Shown here in pieces: positions 1 to 8,351 of a stretch of 64,000 nucleotides of DNA. The notes beneath the pieces are model-generated. The model saw nothing but the letters and a program-made list of their open reading frames with translations, did not search any database and had not been told where the DNA came from. The translations under genes were made by a program, and so were the position numbers. Position 1 is the stretch's first letter, and every line of letters begins with the position of its first letter. Origin of the DNA: Gaoshiqia hydrogeniformans (GTDB taxonomy: Bacteria > Bacteroidota > Bacteroidia > Bacteroidales > Prolixibacteraceae); contig NZ_CP186334.1 in assembly GCF_049347105.1 (NCBI RefSeq), positions 3,472,001 to 3,536,000 on the forward strand. The letters run 5' to 3'.

Positions 1-507
1 GCAACCAAAAACCAGCACGGTATCCAGGTCGGTAACTTTTGCGTTATCGATGGCATGAAAGCCCACGGTCATCGGTTCGACCAGCGCCAATTGTATGGCC
101 GATAATTCATCATCGACCAACACTTTTTGCCAGGGAACAGCGATGTATTCCGTCATGGCGCCGTCGCGTTGCACACCCAGCGTTTGGTTGTAACGACAGG
201 CATTAAATCTTTTTTGTTTACACGAGGTGCATTGTCCGCAATTGGTGTAAGGCACAACAGTGGCCGGTTGCCCAATCCGGAAGCCGGCCGGAACTTCTGC
301 TCCTGTTTCTTCGATTACCGCAGAAATTTCGTGTCCCGGAATCCGCGGGTACTGAACCAACGGATTCTTACCCAGGTAAGTGCTTAAATCGGACCCGCAA
401 AATCCAACATAGGTTATTTTTAAAAGAATATCTCCTTTTCCGGCTTGTGGCTTGTTGCGTTCCACCAGTTTCATTTTGCCCGGTTTTGTAATTTCTATTG
501 CTTTCAT
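1..507 (-). CDS. Zinc-dependent medium-chain alcohol/sugar-acid dehydrogenase (C-terminal part outside the window)
   Basis: Reading from the ATG at 507-505 gives 169 in-frame codons with no stop before the window edge, so the gene is cut at its 3' end. The N-terminal GroES-like domain of zinc alcohol dehydrogenases is clear. FCGSD carries the first catalytic zinc cysteine, GHE the second ligand region, and a CGQCTSCKQKRFNAC cluster binds the structural zinc. LVEPMTVGFHA leads into the Rossmann domain. It is the last visible gene of the lactonase/aldo-keto reductase/mutarotase operon, 17 bp after the lactonase. By context it should oxidise a sugar or sugar acid of the same pathway, perhaps a keto-deoxy-fuconate or galactonate-type substrate. 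The exact substrate cannot be read from the sequence. Confidence 0.9.
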   Translation of the reverse strand, partial: MKAIEITKPGKMKLVERNKPQAGKGDILLKITYVGFCGSDLSTYLGKNPLVQYPRIPGHEISAVIEETGAEVPAGFRIGQPATVVPYTNCGQCTSCKQKRFNACRYNQTLGVQRDGAMTEYIAVPWQKVLVDDELSAIQLALVEPMTVGFHAIDNAKVTDLDTVLVFGC

Positions 508-524
508 TTTTTTAAATTGAATCG

Positions 525-1352
525 TTAAAGTTGATAAGTTCTGACAGCATTCCGGTAAAAAATCAGGTCCTGCTCGGTCCGGCTCAAACCCGATATTGCT
601 TTTTTTACCAGTGCGAGCCAATCGGCGTATTTGGTGGCTACAAGGCAAACCGGCCAGTCGGAGCCATACATCAAACGCGAAGGGCCAAATGCTTCGAGCG
701 CTACGTCAAAATAGGGGTGAAGTTGTTCTTCGGTCCAGTTTTCATAGTCGGCCTCGGTAACCATCCCGCTGATCTTACAGCTCACATTTTCGCGTTTAGC
801 CAGCTCATTCAGGTTTTTACGCCATGCCTGTATTTCGTTTGTTTTTATTTTCGGTTTGGCAACATGGTCCACGACAAACTGTTGCCGGGGATGCTGATCG
901 ACAAAACGGATGGTATTGGGTAGCTGATGTTCAAAAATCAGGATATCGTAAACCAGCCCGTAATCTTTCAGATACGAAATGCCCCGGTTAAAATCCGGCC
1001 GCAGGATAAACTCCGGATCAGCTTCTCCCTGGATCACGTGGCGAACAGCTTTCAGCCAGGGATGAGCGGCATATTTTTCCAGTACCTGCCGGATATTTTC
1101 ATCAGCCAGGGGCAGCCAACCGACAACTCCTTTTATAAAATCGTTTTTCGAAGCCAATTTTAACAGCCAGTCTGTTTCATCCAAACATTGGCGTGCCTGT
1201 ACCGAAACAACACCATCGACCCCGCTTGTATCAAGGCTTGCTTTGAGATCAGCCGGAAGAAAGTTCTTCCGGATGGCCGCCATATCGTCGTCAATCCAGC
1301 CAAACTCAACGGGATTGTAGTTCCAGAAATGATGATGGGTGTCAATAATCAT
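525..1352 (-). CDS. Amidohydrolase family 2 sugar lactonase, L-fucono-1,5-lactonase-like
   Basis: The 275-residue protein has the COG3618/PF04909 layout. It opens with DTHHHFW (metal-binding histidines 6-8) followed by a short insertion, has FVVDHVAKP in the middle and ends with YGSDWPV, which holds the conserved catalytic aspartate. This family hydrolyses lactones of sugar acids, notably L-fuconolactone and L-rhamnonolactone, in non-phosphorylating deoxysugar catabolism in the cytoplasm. It lies 11 bp downstream of the aldo/keto reductase, which would supply the lactone, and is followed by the zinc dehydrogenase. L-fucose specificity is inferred from the neighbouring mutarotase and reductase. 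Rhamnonolactone or another lactone is possible. Confidence 0.85.
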   Translation of the reverse strand: MIIDTHHHFWNYNPVEFGWIDDDMAAIRKNFLPADLKASLDTSGVDGVVSVQARQCLDETDWLLKLASKNDFIKGVVGWLPLADENIRQVLEKYAAHPWLKAVRHVIQGEADPEFILRPDFNRGISYLKDYGLVYDILIFEHQLPNTIRFVDQHPRQQFVVDHVAKPKIKTNEIQAWRKNLNELAKRENVSCKISGMVTEADYENWTEEQLHPYFDVALEAFGPSRLMYGSDWPVCLVATKYADWLALVKKAISGLSRTEQDLIFYRNAVRTYQL

Positions 1353-1363
1353 AGCCTCAGAAT

Positions 1364-2404
1364 TTACAGGTAGGGATATGCTGCATCGATGATGCCGTTT
1401 GCCTTTAACGCTTTCCAGAAGTCAGTCGGGAATTCTTCATTCAAAACAGTCCGGTTGTGCGCCATCCGGTGTGGTTTACTCGGGTTAAGCGCTACCGCCG
1501 CAATCTGGGGCGCCGACATGGCAAACTTTAAACAGGCATCGCCGGGGGCGATGTCAAATTGTTTGCAAACCGCAAAAAACTTTTCCCGCCAGGCAAATAA
1601 TGGTTTATCTGTTTCATTATCGGGGTTGGTTGGCCGATAATCAAAATAATCTCCGCCGGTTAAAAATCCGGCATTAAAAATGGCCGAATTGATGATGCCG
1701 ACTCCATCTTCATCCAGCTTTCTCATGAAGTCAACAATTTCTTTGGGATGATGGTAGAGGGTAAACTTGTTGGCCAGCATCACCCAGTCAAATTTTACCT
1801 GTTGATAAAGTTCCCGGATGACCAGCCAGTCTTTCGATCCAATGCCAACAGCCTTCACCTCGCCTCTTGCCTTTAGTTCGAATAGGGCCTGGTAAGCGCC
1901 CAGGATATCGTCAAACCGTTTTTGCCGGTCGGTTTTGTCAACAGCGGCCAGCAAATACTCATCCGGATCGTGTACCGAAACCAGTTCCGGCAGATAGCTT
2001 CCCCCCAGTAATTCACAACCTTGTTGCCAGCATTCCAGAATACCCTGGTAGCTGATTTTTTGAATGGCGTCATATTTCAGGTTGGCCCAGGCGCCCGGTT
2101 CAAATGTTGGTTCTTCTGTTTCGAGCGGAATTCTGTACCAGCCTAACTTGTTGCTAATGGTAATCTGTCCCGGATCAATTCCGAGTTGTTGCAAGCCCCG
2201 GCCAATCACCTCCAGCGCGAGGCCCGCGCCATATTTTCCGGCGCTGTCAATCATCACCCGGCCCTCAGCCACCTTAAACCATTCCTGCATTAAAGCCAGC
2301 TTTTCAGCCTCGCTTAATTCCCGGTAAAGGTTTCCCAGGTAGCTTGTTCCGTATATAATCGGAGGACAGGGCAAACCGGTTTTTCCCAGATATCTCATTT
2401 TCAT
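1364..2404 (-). CDS. Aldo/keto reductase family sugar dehydrogenase (L-fucose / D-threo-aldose 1-dehydrogenase-like)
   Basis: This 346-residue protein is an aldo/keto reductase barrel. MRYLGKTGL at the N terminus is the family opening. MIDSAGKYG supplies the catalytic aspartate (about 53) and tyrosine (about 58), SNKLGW the lysine (about 86) and LVSVHDPDEY the histidine-containing strand. The subgroup with inserted segments and roughly 340 residues contains NAD(P)-dependent L-fucose (D-threo-aldose) 1-dehydrogenases that make the sugar lactone. The start at 2404 (MKMRYLG) lies 4 bp after the mutarotase stop, so translation is probably coupled. An internal Met at position 3 is an equally good start. 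Product and substrate are inferred from family and operon. Confidence 0.82.
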   Translation of the reverse strand: MKMRYLGKTGLPCPPIIYGTSYLGNLYRELSEAEKLALMQEWFKVAEGRVMIDSAGKYGAGLALEVIGRGLQQLGIDPGQITISNKLGWYRIPLETEEPTFEPGAWANLKYDAIQKISYQGILECWQQGCELLGGSYLPELVSVHDPDEYLLAAVDKTDRQKRFDDILGAYQALFELKARGEVKAVGIGSKDWLVIRELYQQVKFDWVMLANKFTLYHHPKEIVDFMRKLDEDGVGIINSAIFNAGFLTGGDYFDYRPTNPDNETDKPLFAWREKFFAVCKQFDIAPGDACLKFAMSAPQIAAVALNPSKPHRMAHNRTVLNEEFPTDFWKALKANGIIDAAYPYL

Positions 2405-2408
2405 GTCA

Positions 2409-2801
2409 TTATTTTATTTCTTTTTGCTGACCTTCACCCGCGGTGAAAGCCGTCTGCTGATCCAGTTCGTAAATTCGTTCCATGAGCTGCCATTTTTCGC
2501 CGGCAGTTGCCTCTTTGCCGGTTTGCTGAAAACGTGATACAAAAGCTTCCCATTCGGCCTGCCGCGGTTTTCCCGCCAGTTTGGCCATTGCCTGCTCATG
2601 ATCAAAATCGGCTACCGTGTCCATAATCATAAACAGGCGATTTTCGTGAATGTAAATTTCCATATCCAGGATACCCACTTCCTTCATTCCCCGCGCGATC
2701 TCCGGCCAGGTATTTCCGGGCGAATGAGCCTGCTGGTAGGCTTCGATCAGATCCGGATCATTTTCCAGTAACAAGGTTTTACAGTATCGTTTAAATTTCA
2801 T
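2409..2801 (-). CDS. L-rhamnose/L-fucose mutarotase family protein
   Basis: The 130-residue protein belongs to the RhaM family (PF05336), which interconverts alpha and beta anomers of L-rhamnose or L-fucose. The family signature is visible: RYCKTLLLENDPDLIEAY, then the histidine of AHSPGNTWPEI (about 26), GILDMEIYIHENRLFMIMD and a C-terminal WEAFVSRFQ. It is slightly longer than the usual 104-115 residues owing to a charged tail. It is the first gene of the minus-strand sugar operon and would present the right anomer to the dehydrogenase downstream. The promoter must lie in the 191-bp gap shared with the LacI gene. Confidence 0.88.
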   Translation of the reverse strand: MKFKRYCKTLLLENDPDLIEAYQQAHSPGNTWPEIARGMKEVGILDMEIYIHENRLFMIMDTVADFDHEQAMAKLAGKPRQAEWEAFVSRFQQTGKEATAGEKWQLMERIYELDQQTAFTAGEGQQKEIK

Positions 2802-2873
2802 TGGTTGATGTATTTTAGGATAAAGCTCTTACATATCAATGGATTATGCAACCGAACCTATAGGGGGACAGGT

Positions 2874-2899
2874 GTGCAAAGCTTTGTGCAAAGCTTTGC
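2874..2899. promoter_or_regulatory. Tandem 12-bp palindromic repeat, candidate LacI-family operator
   Basis: GTGCAAAGCTTT occurs twice in direct tandem (2874-2885 and 2886-2897). Each copy contains the self-complementary CAAAGCTTTG, and the second is the perfect 12-mer GCAAAGCTTTGC at 2888-2899. The block sits between the divergently transcribed mutarotase operon and the LacI-type gene, about 70-100 bp from each start. A symmetric sequence in this position is what a dimeric LacI-family repressor would bind. Its role as the operator is inference. Confidence 0.5.
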
Positions 2900-2967
2900 G
2901 GGCTTAAAAAAATGTTTTAAAACACCACGAGTGGGCTTTTGAGTTCATGCAAAAACGAAGTTTTAAC

Positions 2968-2975
2968 TACATTTG
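2968..2975 (+). promoter_or_regulatory. Bacteroidota -7 promoter element of the LacI-type gene
   Basis: TACATTTG matches the TAnnTTTG -7 consensus of Bacteroidota sigma-ABfr promoters and ends 17 bp before the ATG at 2993, giving a short leader. No well-spaced -33 TTTG was found, so only the -7 half is supported. Confidence 0.45.
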
Positions 2976-2992
2976 CTTTACACTGAGAAGTT

Positions 2993-4006
2993 ATGGGCAA
3001 CAGACATGTTTCATTAAAAGATCTGGCCAGAGAACTGAATGTTTCTATCTCTACCGTGTCGCGGGCGCTGAAGGACCATCCCGACATTAGCCCGGAAATG
3101 CGTCAAAGGGTGAAACAGTTGGCTGCTGCCCGTCATTACAGTCCGAACCCGCTGGCGATGGGTTTGCTGAAACAAAAAACCCGCATGATTGGCGTGATTG
3201 TCCCCGATTTGGTGACTCATTTTTACGCCTCAATCATTGCCGGGATCGAGAGTTTTGCAAAAGAAAAAGATTACTTCATCCTCATTGCCAGTTCCAGCGA
3301 ATCGTTTCAGAAAGAAAAGGAATCCATTGAAAATCTGCTAAAAGCACGGGTTGAGGGATTCATCGTCTGTTTGAGCCAGGAAACAAAAGAGATCACCCAT
3401 TTTGAAAAACTGTTGGAACAGGATATTCCCCTGGTATTTTTCGACCGGGTATGTTTGCAGGACCAGGCATCTGCTGTGGTAGTCGATAACCCCGATGCAG
3501 CCGGCAAAATTACCCGTCATTTTTACGAGCAGGGGTACCGCCGGATTGCTTTCATCTCGGGGCCCGAACATCTTTACATCTCCAGGGAGCGCATGTCGGG
3601 CTATCTGGCCGGGCTGAAAGACTGTAAACTTCCCGAAGCGCCCGATTTAATTGAGCAATGTAACCTGAGTCACGACTCGGCAAGGCAGGCCATGAAGCGT
3701 TTGCTGGACCTTCCTGAGCCGCCCGATGCGGTGTTTGGCATTAACGACACGGTTGCTTTTGCGGTGATGAAAGAAATCAAAAAGCACGGACTTCAGATTC
3801 CCCGCGATATCGGTTTGGTTGGCTTCACCGATGAGTTTCATTCAACCGTGGTTGATCCCCAACTGACGTCGATTACTCACCCGACCTTTAAAATGGGTAG
3901 AAAAGCAGCGGAATTATTTTTCGACAAAATTGAAAATAATGCGAATCCAAAGACTGTTGTGCTGAAAACAAAATTGGTGATCCGGGAATCGTCGAAGAAA
4001 ATTTAA
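2993..4006 (+). CDS. LacI-family transcriptional regulator
   Basis: The 337-residue protein starts with a LacI helix-turn-helix (residues about 5-50: VSLKDLARELNVSISTVSRAL and the hinge-region YSPNPLAMGL), followed by a periplasmic-binding-protein-like effector domain (MIGVIVPDLVTHFYASIIAGIE through GLVGFTDEFHSTVVDPQLTSI). Length is typical. It is divergent from the mutarotase/aldo-keto reductase/lactonase/dehydrogenase operon and most likely represses it, being released by the sugar or an intermediate. The tandem palindrome at 2874-2899 is the obvious candidate site. It could also govern distant transport genes outside this window. Confidence 0.9.
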   Translation: MGNRHVSLKDLARELNVSISTVSRALKDHPDISPEMRQRVKQLAAARHYSPNPLAMGLLKQKTRMIGVIVPDLVTHFYASIIAGIESFAKEKDYFILIASSSESFQKEKESIENLLKARVEGFIVCLSQETKEITHFEKLLEQDIPLVFFDRVCLQDQASAVVVDNPDAAGKITRHFYEQGYRRIAFISGPEHLYISRERMSGYLAGLKDCKLPEAPDLIEQCNLSHDSARQAMKRLLDLPEPPDAVFGINDTVAFAVMKEIKKHGLQIPRDIGLVGFTDEFHSTVVDPQLTSITHPTFKMGRKAAELFFDKIENNANPKTVVLKTKLVIRESSKKI

Positions 4007-4097
4007 AATTGATTGGATCTGGCTTCCAGTCGTTCCGCGTTCTGAGCTGATATCGCCTCCGTATTTGCTCAAACAAATCGAGGATTGAAATGTTATT

Positions 4098-6647
4098 TTG
4101 GAAGCGATAAAAATTTACTTTGACGTAGCTGAAGAATTGGGAGAACCATCCGGTTTCAGCCTTGGGCTGTCGAAGAAAATTGATTTGAGATTGCAGGCGT
4201 TGATCGAACTATTCAAAATAAAAGCAATGTATCAGGAAAAAACGGACCTTTTGGAAACATCAGATAAACTTATACCTAGCGCATTAGAAGATTATTATCT
4301 GGCTCATTTGAGCCGTCAGTTAAGTATACTTGGACGTCGTGAAGTCCATAACGGGAGGGCCCACTTCGGTATTTTCGGCGACGGGAAAGAATTAGCCCAG
4401 ATCGCGTATGCCAAAACTTTCCGCAAAGGCGACTGGCGGTCGGGCTATTACCGCGATCAAACCTTCATGTTAGCCCTGGGGCTGCTGCAGGCCGAAGAGT
4501 TTTTTGCCATGATTTACGGCGATACCGACTTTAATTTCAATCCTTCTACGGGCGGACGAAATTTCAATAATCATTTCAGCACCCAAAATATTGACGAGAA
4601 CGGTGAAATCAGGGACTTGACTGAGCGTTACAACTCAGCATCCGATATTTCATCAACAGCCGGTCAATTGCCGCGTTTGCTGGGACTTGCGCAGGCTTCA
4701 AAAATCGTCAGGCAAAAACCGGAGATGAAGGCCTCCTTGAAAAATAACATCAACGGGACCGAAGTGGCTTTTGGATCGATTGGCGATGCCAGCACTTCCG
4801 AAGGAATGTTTTTTGAAACCATCAACGCGGCCGGCGTGATGCAGGTGCCGCTGGCGGTAGCGGTTTATGACGATGGTTTTGGTATCAGTGTTCCGGGCGA
4901 ACTGCAAACCACGAAAGCCAGTATTTCGGAGGCTTTAGCCGGATTCAGGAAAGAAAAGACGACGAACGGCATTTCTATTTATACCTGTAAAGGATGGGAT
5001 TACCCGGCTTTGCTGAAAACGTTTGCCGAAGGTGTAGCCCGGTGCCGCGACACACAGGTTCCGGTTTTGTTTCATATACAGGAAGTCACCCAGCCGCTGG
5101 GCCATTCCACCTCGGGTTCGCACGAACGTTATAAAACGAAAGAACGTTTAGACTGGGAAAATGAGTTTGATTGTCTGAACCATTTTCGAAAATGGCTGCT
5201 CAGCACGGGGGAAACCGATTCGGAAACGCTGGGTAAGATTGAAAAACAGGCAGCCAAAACAGCCCGCAAGGCCCGCGACAATGCCTGGAACCATTATACC
5301 GACAGTTTCACCGAGGAAACCGAAAGCCTGTCGCGCATCCTGTATCACCTGAAAACCCATTCAGACGGTCGGCTCGATCATACCGGCGAGCTCGAAAGTA
5401 TCCGGCATAAAGTATTTCCAACGCGCCGGGCTTTGTTTAGCCTGGCCAAACGGGTGGCATTTGAGTTGCACGGTTTTCCGGATTTTCAACCCGAAAAAGA
5501 AGAATTACGGTTGTGGACCGAAGGTTTTCAGAAACGGACCAAACGTTTTTACAACGGGCAACTTTACCGCGAAGGTCGCGATTCGGCCCTGAATGTCAGA
5601 GCTGTCCCGGCCAAATACCACGAACATTCCGTTGAACTGAACGGCTCCGATATTCTCAATAAAAATTTCGACCTGCTTTTTGCCAAACACCCCACCCTGA
5701 TCACCTTTGGCGAAGATACCGGCAAACTGGGCGACGTAAACCAGGGCATGAAAGGAATGCAGGAAAAATACGGTATAGAGCGGGTTTCGGATACCGGTAT
5801 TCGCGAAACAACCATCATTGGTCAGGGAATCGGACTGGCGCTGAGAGGTTTTCGGCCCATTGCCGAAATCCAGTACCTCGATTACCTGATTTACGCCTTA
5901 TCGACACTGAGCGACGACCTGGCCAGCTTGCAATACCGCACGATGGGCAAGCAAGCGGCCCCGCTGATCATTCGTACGCGAGGTCACCAGTTACAGGGAA
6001 TCTGGCATGCCGGTTCACCCATGCAAATGATCCTGGGCTCGATGCGCGGCGTTTACCTGTGCGTACCCCGTAACATGACCCAGGCCGCCGGTTTTTACAA
6101 TACCCTGCTCGAAGCCAACGACCCGGCCCTGGTGATTGAACCGCTGAAAGGGTATAATGTTAAGGAAAAACTTCCGGCCAACCCCGGCGAGTTCCGGGTG
6201 CCGCTTGGCGTACCCGAAATTCTGCACGAAGGAACCGATGTCACCCTGGTCACCTATGGCTGGAATGCCCATCATGCCGTAAAAGCGGCTCACCTGTTGC
6301 AGGAGGTGAAAAACATCTCGGTAGAAGTGATTGATGTGCAAACCCTGATGCCTTTTGATGTGAACCACCTGATTCTGGAGTCGGCGAAAAAGACCCATAA
6401 GGTGATTTTCGTGGATGAAGATGTTCCGGGTGGCGGTACGGCATATATGATGCAGAAAGTGATGGAAGAACAGCAGGCATTCAACTACCTCGATACGGCT
6501 CCGCGGACGCTTCCGGCCATGGAACACCGTCCGGCTTACGGTATCGACGGCGAGTATTTCTCGAAACCCAACGTGGAACGGATCTTTGAAACCATCTACC
6601 AAATGATGCACGAAACAGATGTAAAGCGGTTTCCGGAATTGTTTTAG
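4098..6647 (+). CDS. Fused 2-oxoacid dehydrogenase E1 (alpha plus beta), thiamine-diphosphate dependent
   Basis: The protein joins an E1-alpha-like half (about 60-420; thiamine-binding GDASTSEG followed by YDDGFGIS) to an E1-beta-like half (from about 515; FGEDTG, DTGIRET, GQGIGLALRG, LVTYGWNAHHAVKA). This fused form is widespread in Bacteroidota, where it decarboxylates branched-chain or related 2-oxoacids and passes the acyl group to an E2 lipoyl protein. No E2 or E3 gene is nearby. The start is unclear: 4098 is a TTG with no obvious ribosome site, and the first in-frame ATG is 4227. The conserved family sequence begins only about residue 62 (DYYLAHLSRQLSILGRREV), so the first 40-60 residues may be non-coding or lineage-specific. 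The exact substrate is unknown. Confidence 0.88.
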   Translation: MEAIKIYFDVAEELGEPSGFSLGLSKKIDLRLQALIELFKIKAMYQEKTDLLETSDKLIPSALEDYYLAHLSRQLSILGRREVHNGRAHFGIFGDGKELAQIAYAKTFRKGDWRSGYYRDQTFMLALGLLQAEEFFAMIYGDTDFNFNPSTGGRNFNNHFSTQNIDENGEIRDLTERYNSASDISSTAGQLPRLLGLAQASKIVRQKPEMKASLKNNINGTEVAFGSIGDASTSEGMFFETINAAGVMQVPLAVAVYDDGFGISVPGELQTTKASISEALAGFRKEKTTNGISIYTCKGWDYPALLKTFAEGVARCRDTQVPVLFHIQEVTQPLGHSTSGSHERYKTKERLDWENEFDCLNHFRKWLLSTGETDSETLGKIEKQAAKTARKARDNAWNHYTDSFTEETESLSRILYHLKTHSDGRLDHTGELESIRHKVFPTRRALFSLAKRVAFELHGFPDFQPEKEELRLWTEGFQKRTKRFYNGQLYREGRDSALNVRAVPAKYHEHSVELNGSDILNKNFDLLFAKHPTLITFGEDTGKLGDVNQGMKGMQEKYGIERVSDTGIRETTIIGQGIGLALRGFRPIAEIQYLDYLIYALSTLSDDLASLQYRTMGKQAAPLIIRTRGHQLQGIWHAGSPMQMILGSMRGVYLCVPRNMTQAAGFYNTLLEANDPALVIEPLKGYNVKEKLPANPGEFRVPLGVPEILHEGTDVTLVTYGWNAHHAVKAAHLLQEVKNISVEVIDVQTLMPFDVNHLILESAKKTHKVIFVDEDVPGGGTAYMMQKVMEEQQAFNYLDTAPRTLPAMEHRPAYGIDGEYFSKPNVERIFETIYQMMHETDVKRFPELF

Positions 6648-6658
6648 GTAACTGCTTC

Positions 6659-6688
6659 AAACGGCTGAATAGCAATTTTTTGCCGTTT
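6659..6688 (+). terminator. Weak stem-loop after the E1 gene
   Basis: AAACGGC (6659-6665) can pair with GCCGTTT (6682-6688) across a 16-nt loop, just after the E1 stop and before the convergent membrane-protein gene. It has no long T-run on the plus strand, so terminator function is tentative. Confidence 0.3.
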
Positions 6689-6699
6689 TATCTTCCGTA

Positions 6700-7146
6700 T
6701 CAGATGAAAGATGCCAGGTACAGAAAAGCGATAAGAATGATCGTAACGGCTGAAATTCCGATCGGGACCCACACCGGCGCAATCCAGGGACGGGGAATCA
6801 GGAAAAGCACGTCTATGGCGGTCAGCTTTGGCGGCCATTTGATCAGCAGGTAGAGCGAAAGATAATAAAACAGGTCCCAGAAGGCGAATGTCCACAGAAA
6901 AACGAGGAGCTTGTCAAGTACTGTTCCTCCCACCAGCAGGGCCAAGGTTACCAGCATCACAATCGTCGCCGCTTCCCTTGTTTTTTCGATGCTAAGGTAA
7001 CGCGGAGGTATTTTTCCCAGTGCATCCGTATGGTCTTTGTCCGCATCAATCATTCCGATCGCCTTTCGCAGGTAAACCACAACTACGCCCTCCAGGTGAG
7101 CCATGGCAATACCGAAAAGAGCCAGTAAAAAATAAGTGGTGATCAT
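6700..7146 (-). CDS. Small conserved polytopic membrane protein, function unknown
   Basis: The 148-residue protein is very hydrophobic, with four or five likely transmembrane segments: about 3-25, 58-80, 81-103, 108-122 and 126-147. Between the first two lies a polar loop (KAIGMIDADKDHTDALGKIPPRYLSIEKTREA). The motif REAATIVMLVTLALL after that loop looks conserved in similar bacterial membrane proteins, but I do not recognise a named family or activity. It is convergent with the E1 gene and stands alone, with no partner gene to suggest a function. Confidence 0.65.
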   Translation of the reverse strand: MITTYFLLALFGIAMAHLEGVVVVYLRKAIGMIDADKDHTDALGKIPPRYLSIEKTREAATIVMLVTLALLVGGTVLDKLLVFLWTFAFWDLFYYLSLYLLIKWPPKLTAIDVLFLIPRPWIAPVWVPIGISAVTIILIAFLYLASFI

Positions 7147-7499
7147 TGCATCCAGTATTTGTTAGAAACTTTACGAAGAAGCATAGCGGAACGTTTCGGA
7201 GGTGGCATGGACGGGTTGAAAGCCTAAAACAACAAACCTTTCGTTTGAGCGAAGCGGTAACGAAGGGCCTGTCGGGATGGACATAATGATGACATATAAT
7301 AAAAAAGTACAGACAAGAGGGTAACCAATAAGTCCATTACTCGAATTAACATATGAATCTGCGATAAAACTAAAACAGGTACTTTCAAATATGAAGAACT
7401 GGCAATAGGAAAATTCAAACGATTTAGTATGCTTAACTTATTTTAATGCCATAACGCATTAGATCGTGTTTATTTTTTTCAACTAATTAAAAAAAGACC
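7147..7499. other. 353-bp intergenic region with no recognised gene
   Basis: Both strands were read. Only short frames without family resemblance occur. The right half is AT-rich and should hold the promoter of the lipoprotein at 7500, but no convincing -33/-7 pair stands out. No RNA gene or repeat was recognised. Confidence 0.5.
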
Positions 7500-8210
7500 A
7501 TGAAAAAGACAACTTCAATTTTAGCTGCACTTTTTGCAGTTGTAGTAATGTATTCCTGCTCCGAAAACAGCGAACAGGCATTACCAGACGAACAAGCATC
7601 CACCTACGTCGGCTTAGTTAGCGGAGTAGATGCAGAACCTTACATATCGGATGAAATGAAAAGCATCATTGCGATGCTTGATACCTGTACCTCTGACTCA
7701 CCAATCCCTATTGACAAGCTAATCCCCGGTTTTGAGAATATGTCAATTTCGTCAACTGGTTCCTCTGTTCAGTTGCAAACTAAATCAATAATAATAACTA
7801 CCGATGATGATTATATTTTAGTTAAAGGGTACACTGCGTATTCAACACTATACACTGGAGTGTCTGTAAGCATTAGTGCAACTCAAGCCGCTAATTTCAA
7901 ATTCTCAGCCGGGAACTACTATATTACTTGCAGAGCAATAACTGCAACCGTTGCTACCGGCGGGTATGGGGTTTATCCCGAGATTCTGAATACAGATGTT
8001 ATGGGGGTTAATCCGGATAATACAGATCAAAGGGGCTATCATATAGATACAATAAGTACAAATGTCAGGTATAAATTCACCACGTACATTTGGGGTATCG
8101 CCTATACAAGCGCCAATGATATTTCCACTTGGATTCCTGCAATACCCAGTTCATTCGATTACGAATCAGAATATCGGAATCAAATGCAATGGAGGTACTA
8201 TCCGATATAG
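7500..8210 (+). CDS. Secreted lipoprotein, function unknown
   Basis: The 236-residue protein has a lipoprotein signal peptide with the acylated cysteine at about position 20 (VVMYSCSEN). The mature part contains no domain I recognise. It is rich in Thr, Ser, Ile and Tyr with alternating hydrophobic residues (YILVKGYTAYSTLYTGVSVSI), which suggests a beta-rich fold, and ends in an aromatic RNQMQWRYYPI. The DNA is visibly AT-richer than the flanking enzyme genes and codon use differs, as in the next gene, so the pair may have been acquired together. A strong terminator follows, so it is probably transcribed alone. Confidence 0.7.
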   Translation: MKKTTSILAALFAVVVMYSCSENSEQALPDEQASTYVGLVSGVDAEPYISDEMKSIIAMLDTCTSDSPIPIDKLIPGFENMSISSTGSSVQLQTKSIIITTDDDYILVKGYTAYSTLYTGVSVSISATQAANFKFSAGNYYITCRAITATVATGGYGVYPEILNTDVMGVNPDNTDQRGYHIDTISTNVRYKFTTYIWGIAYTSANDISTWIPAIPSSFDYESEYRNQMQWRYYPI

Positions 8211-8235
8211 TATTTAAATCCTTCTAATTTTTTAG

Positions 8236-8275
8236 CAGAATATTGTCCTTCAAAAAGACAATATTCTGTTTTTTT
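8236..8275 (+). terminator. Rho-independent terminator of the lipoprotein gene
   Basis: A perfect 12-bp stem (CAGAATATTGTC at 8236-8247, its complement at 8257-8268) with a 9-nt loop is followed by seven T residues, 25 bp after the lipoprotein stop codon. Confidence 0.9.
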
Positions 8276-8351
8276 AGAGATTTTTAATTCTTTTTAATGT
8301 TAACAGTACGGATAAATATAGTTACTTTTATGTGAGATTTAAAAAAAAGCC

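Noticed and set aside
6015..6611. 198-residue minus-strand frame inside the E1 gene
   Set aside because: It is antisense to a strongly conserved plus-strand gene and His/Gly/Arg-rich as expected for a shadow frame.
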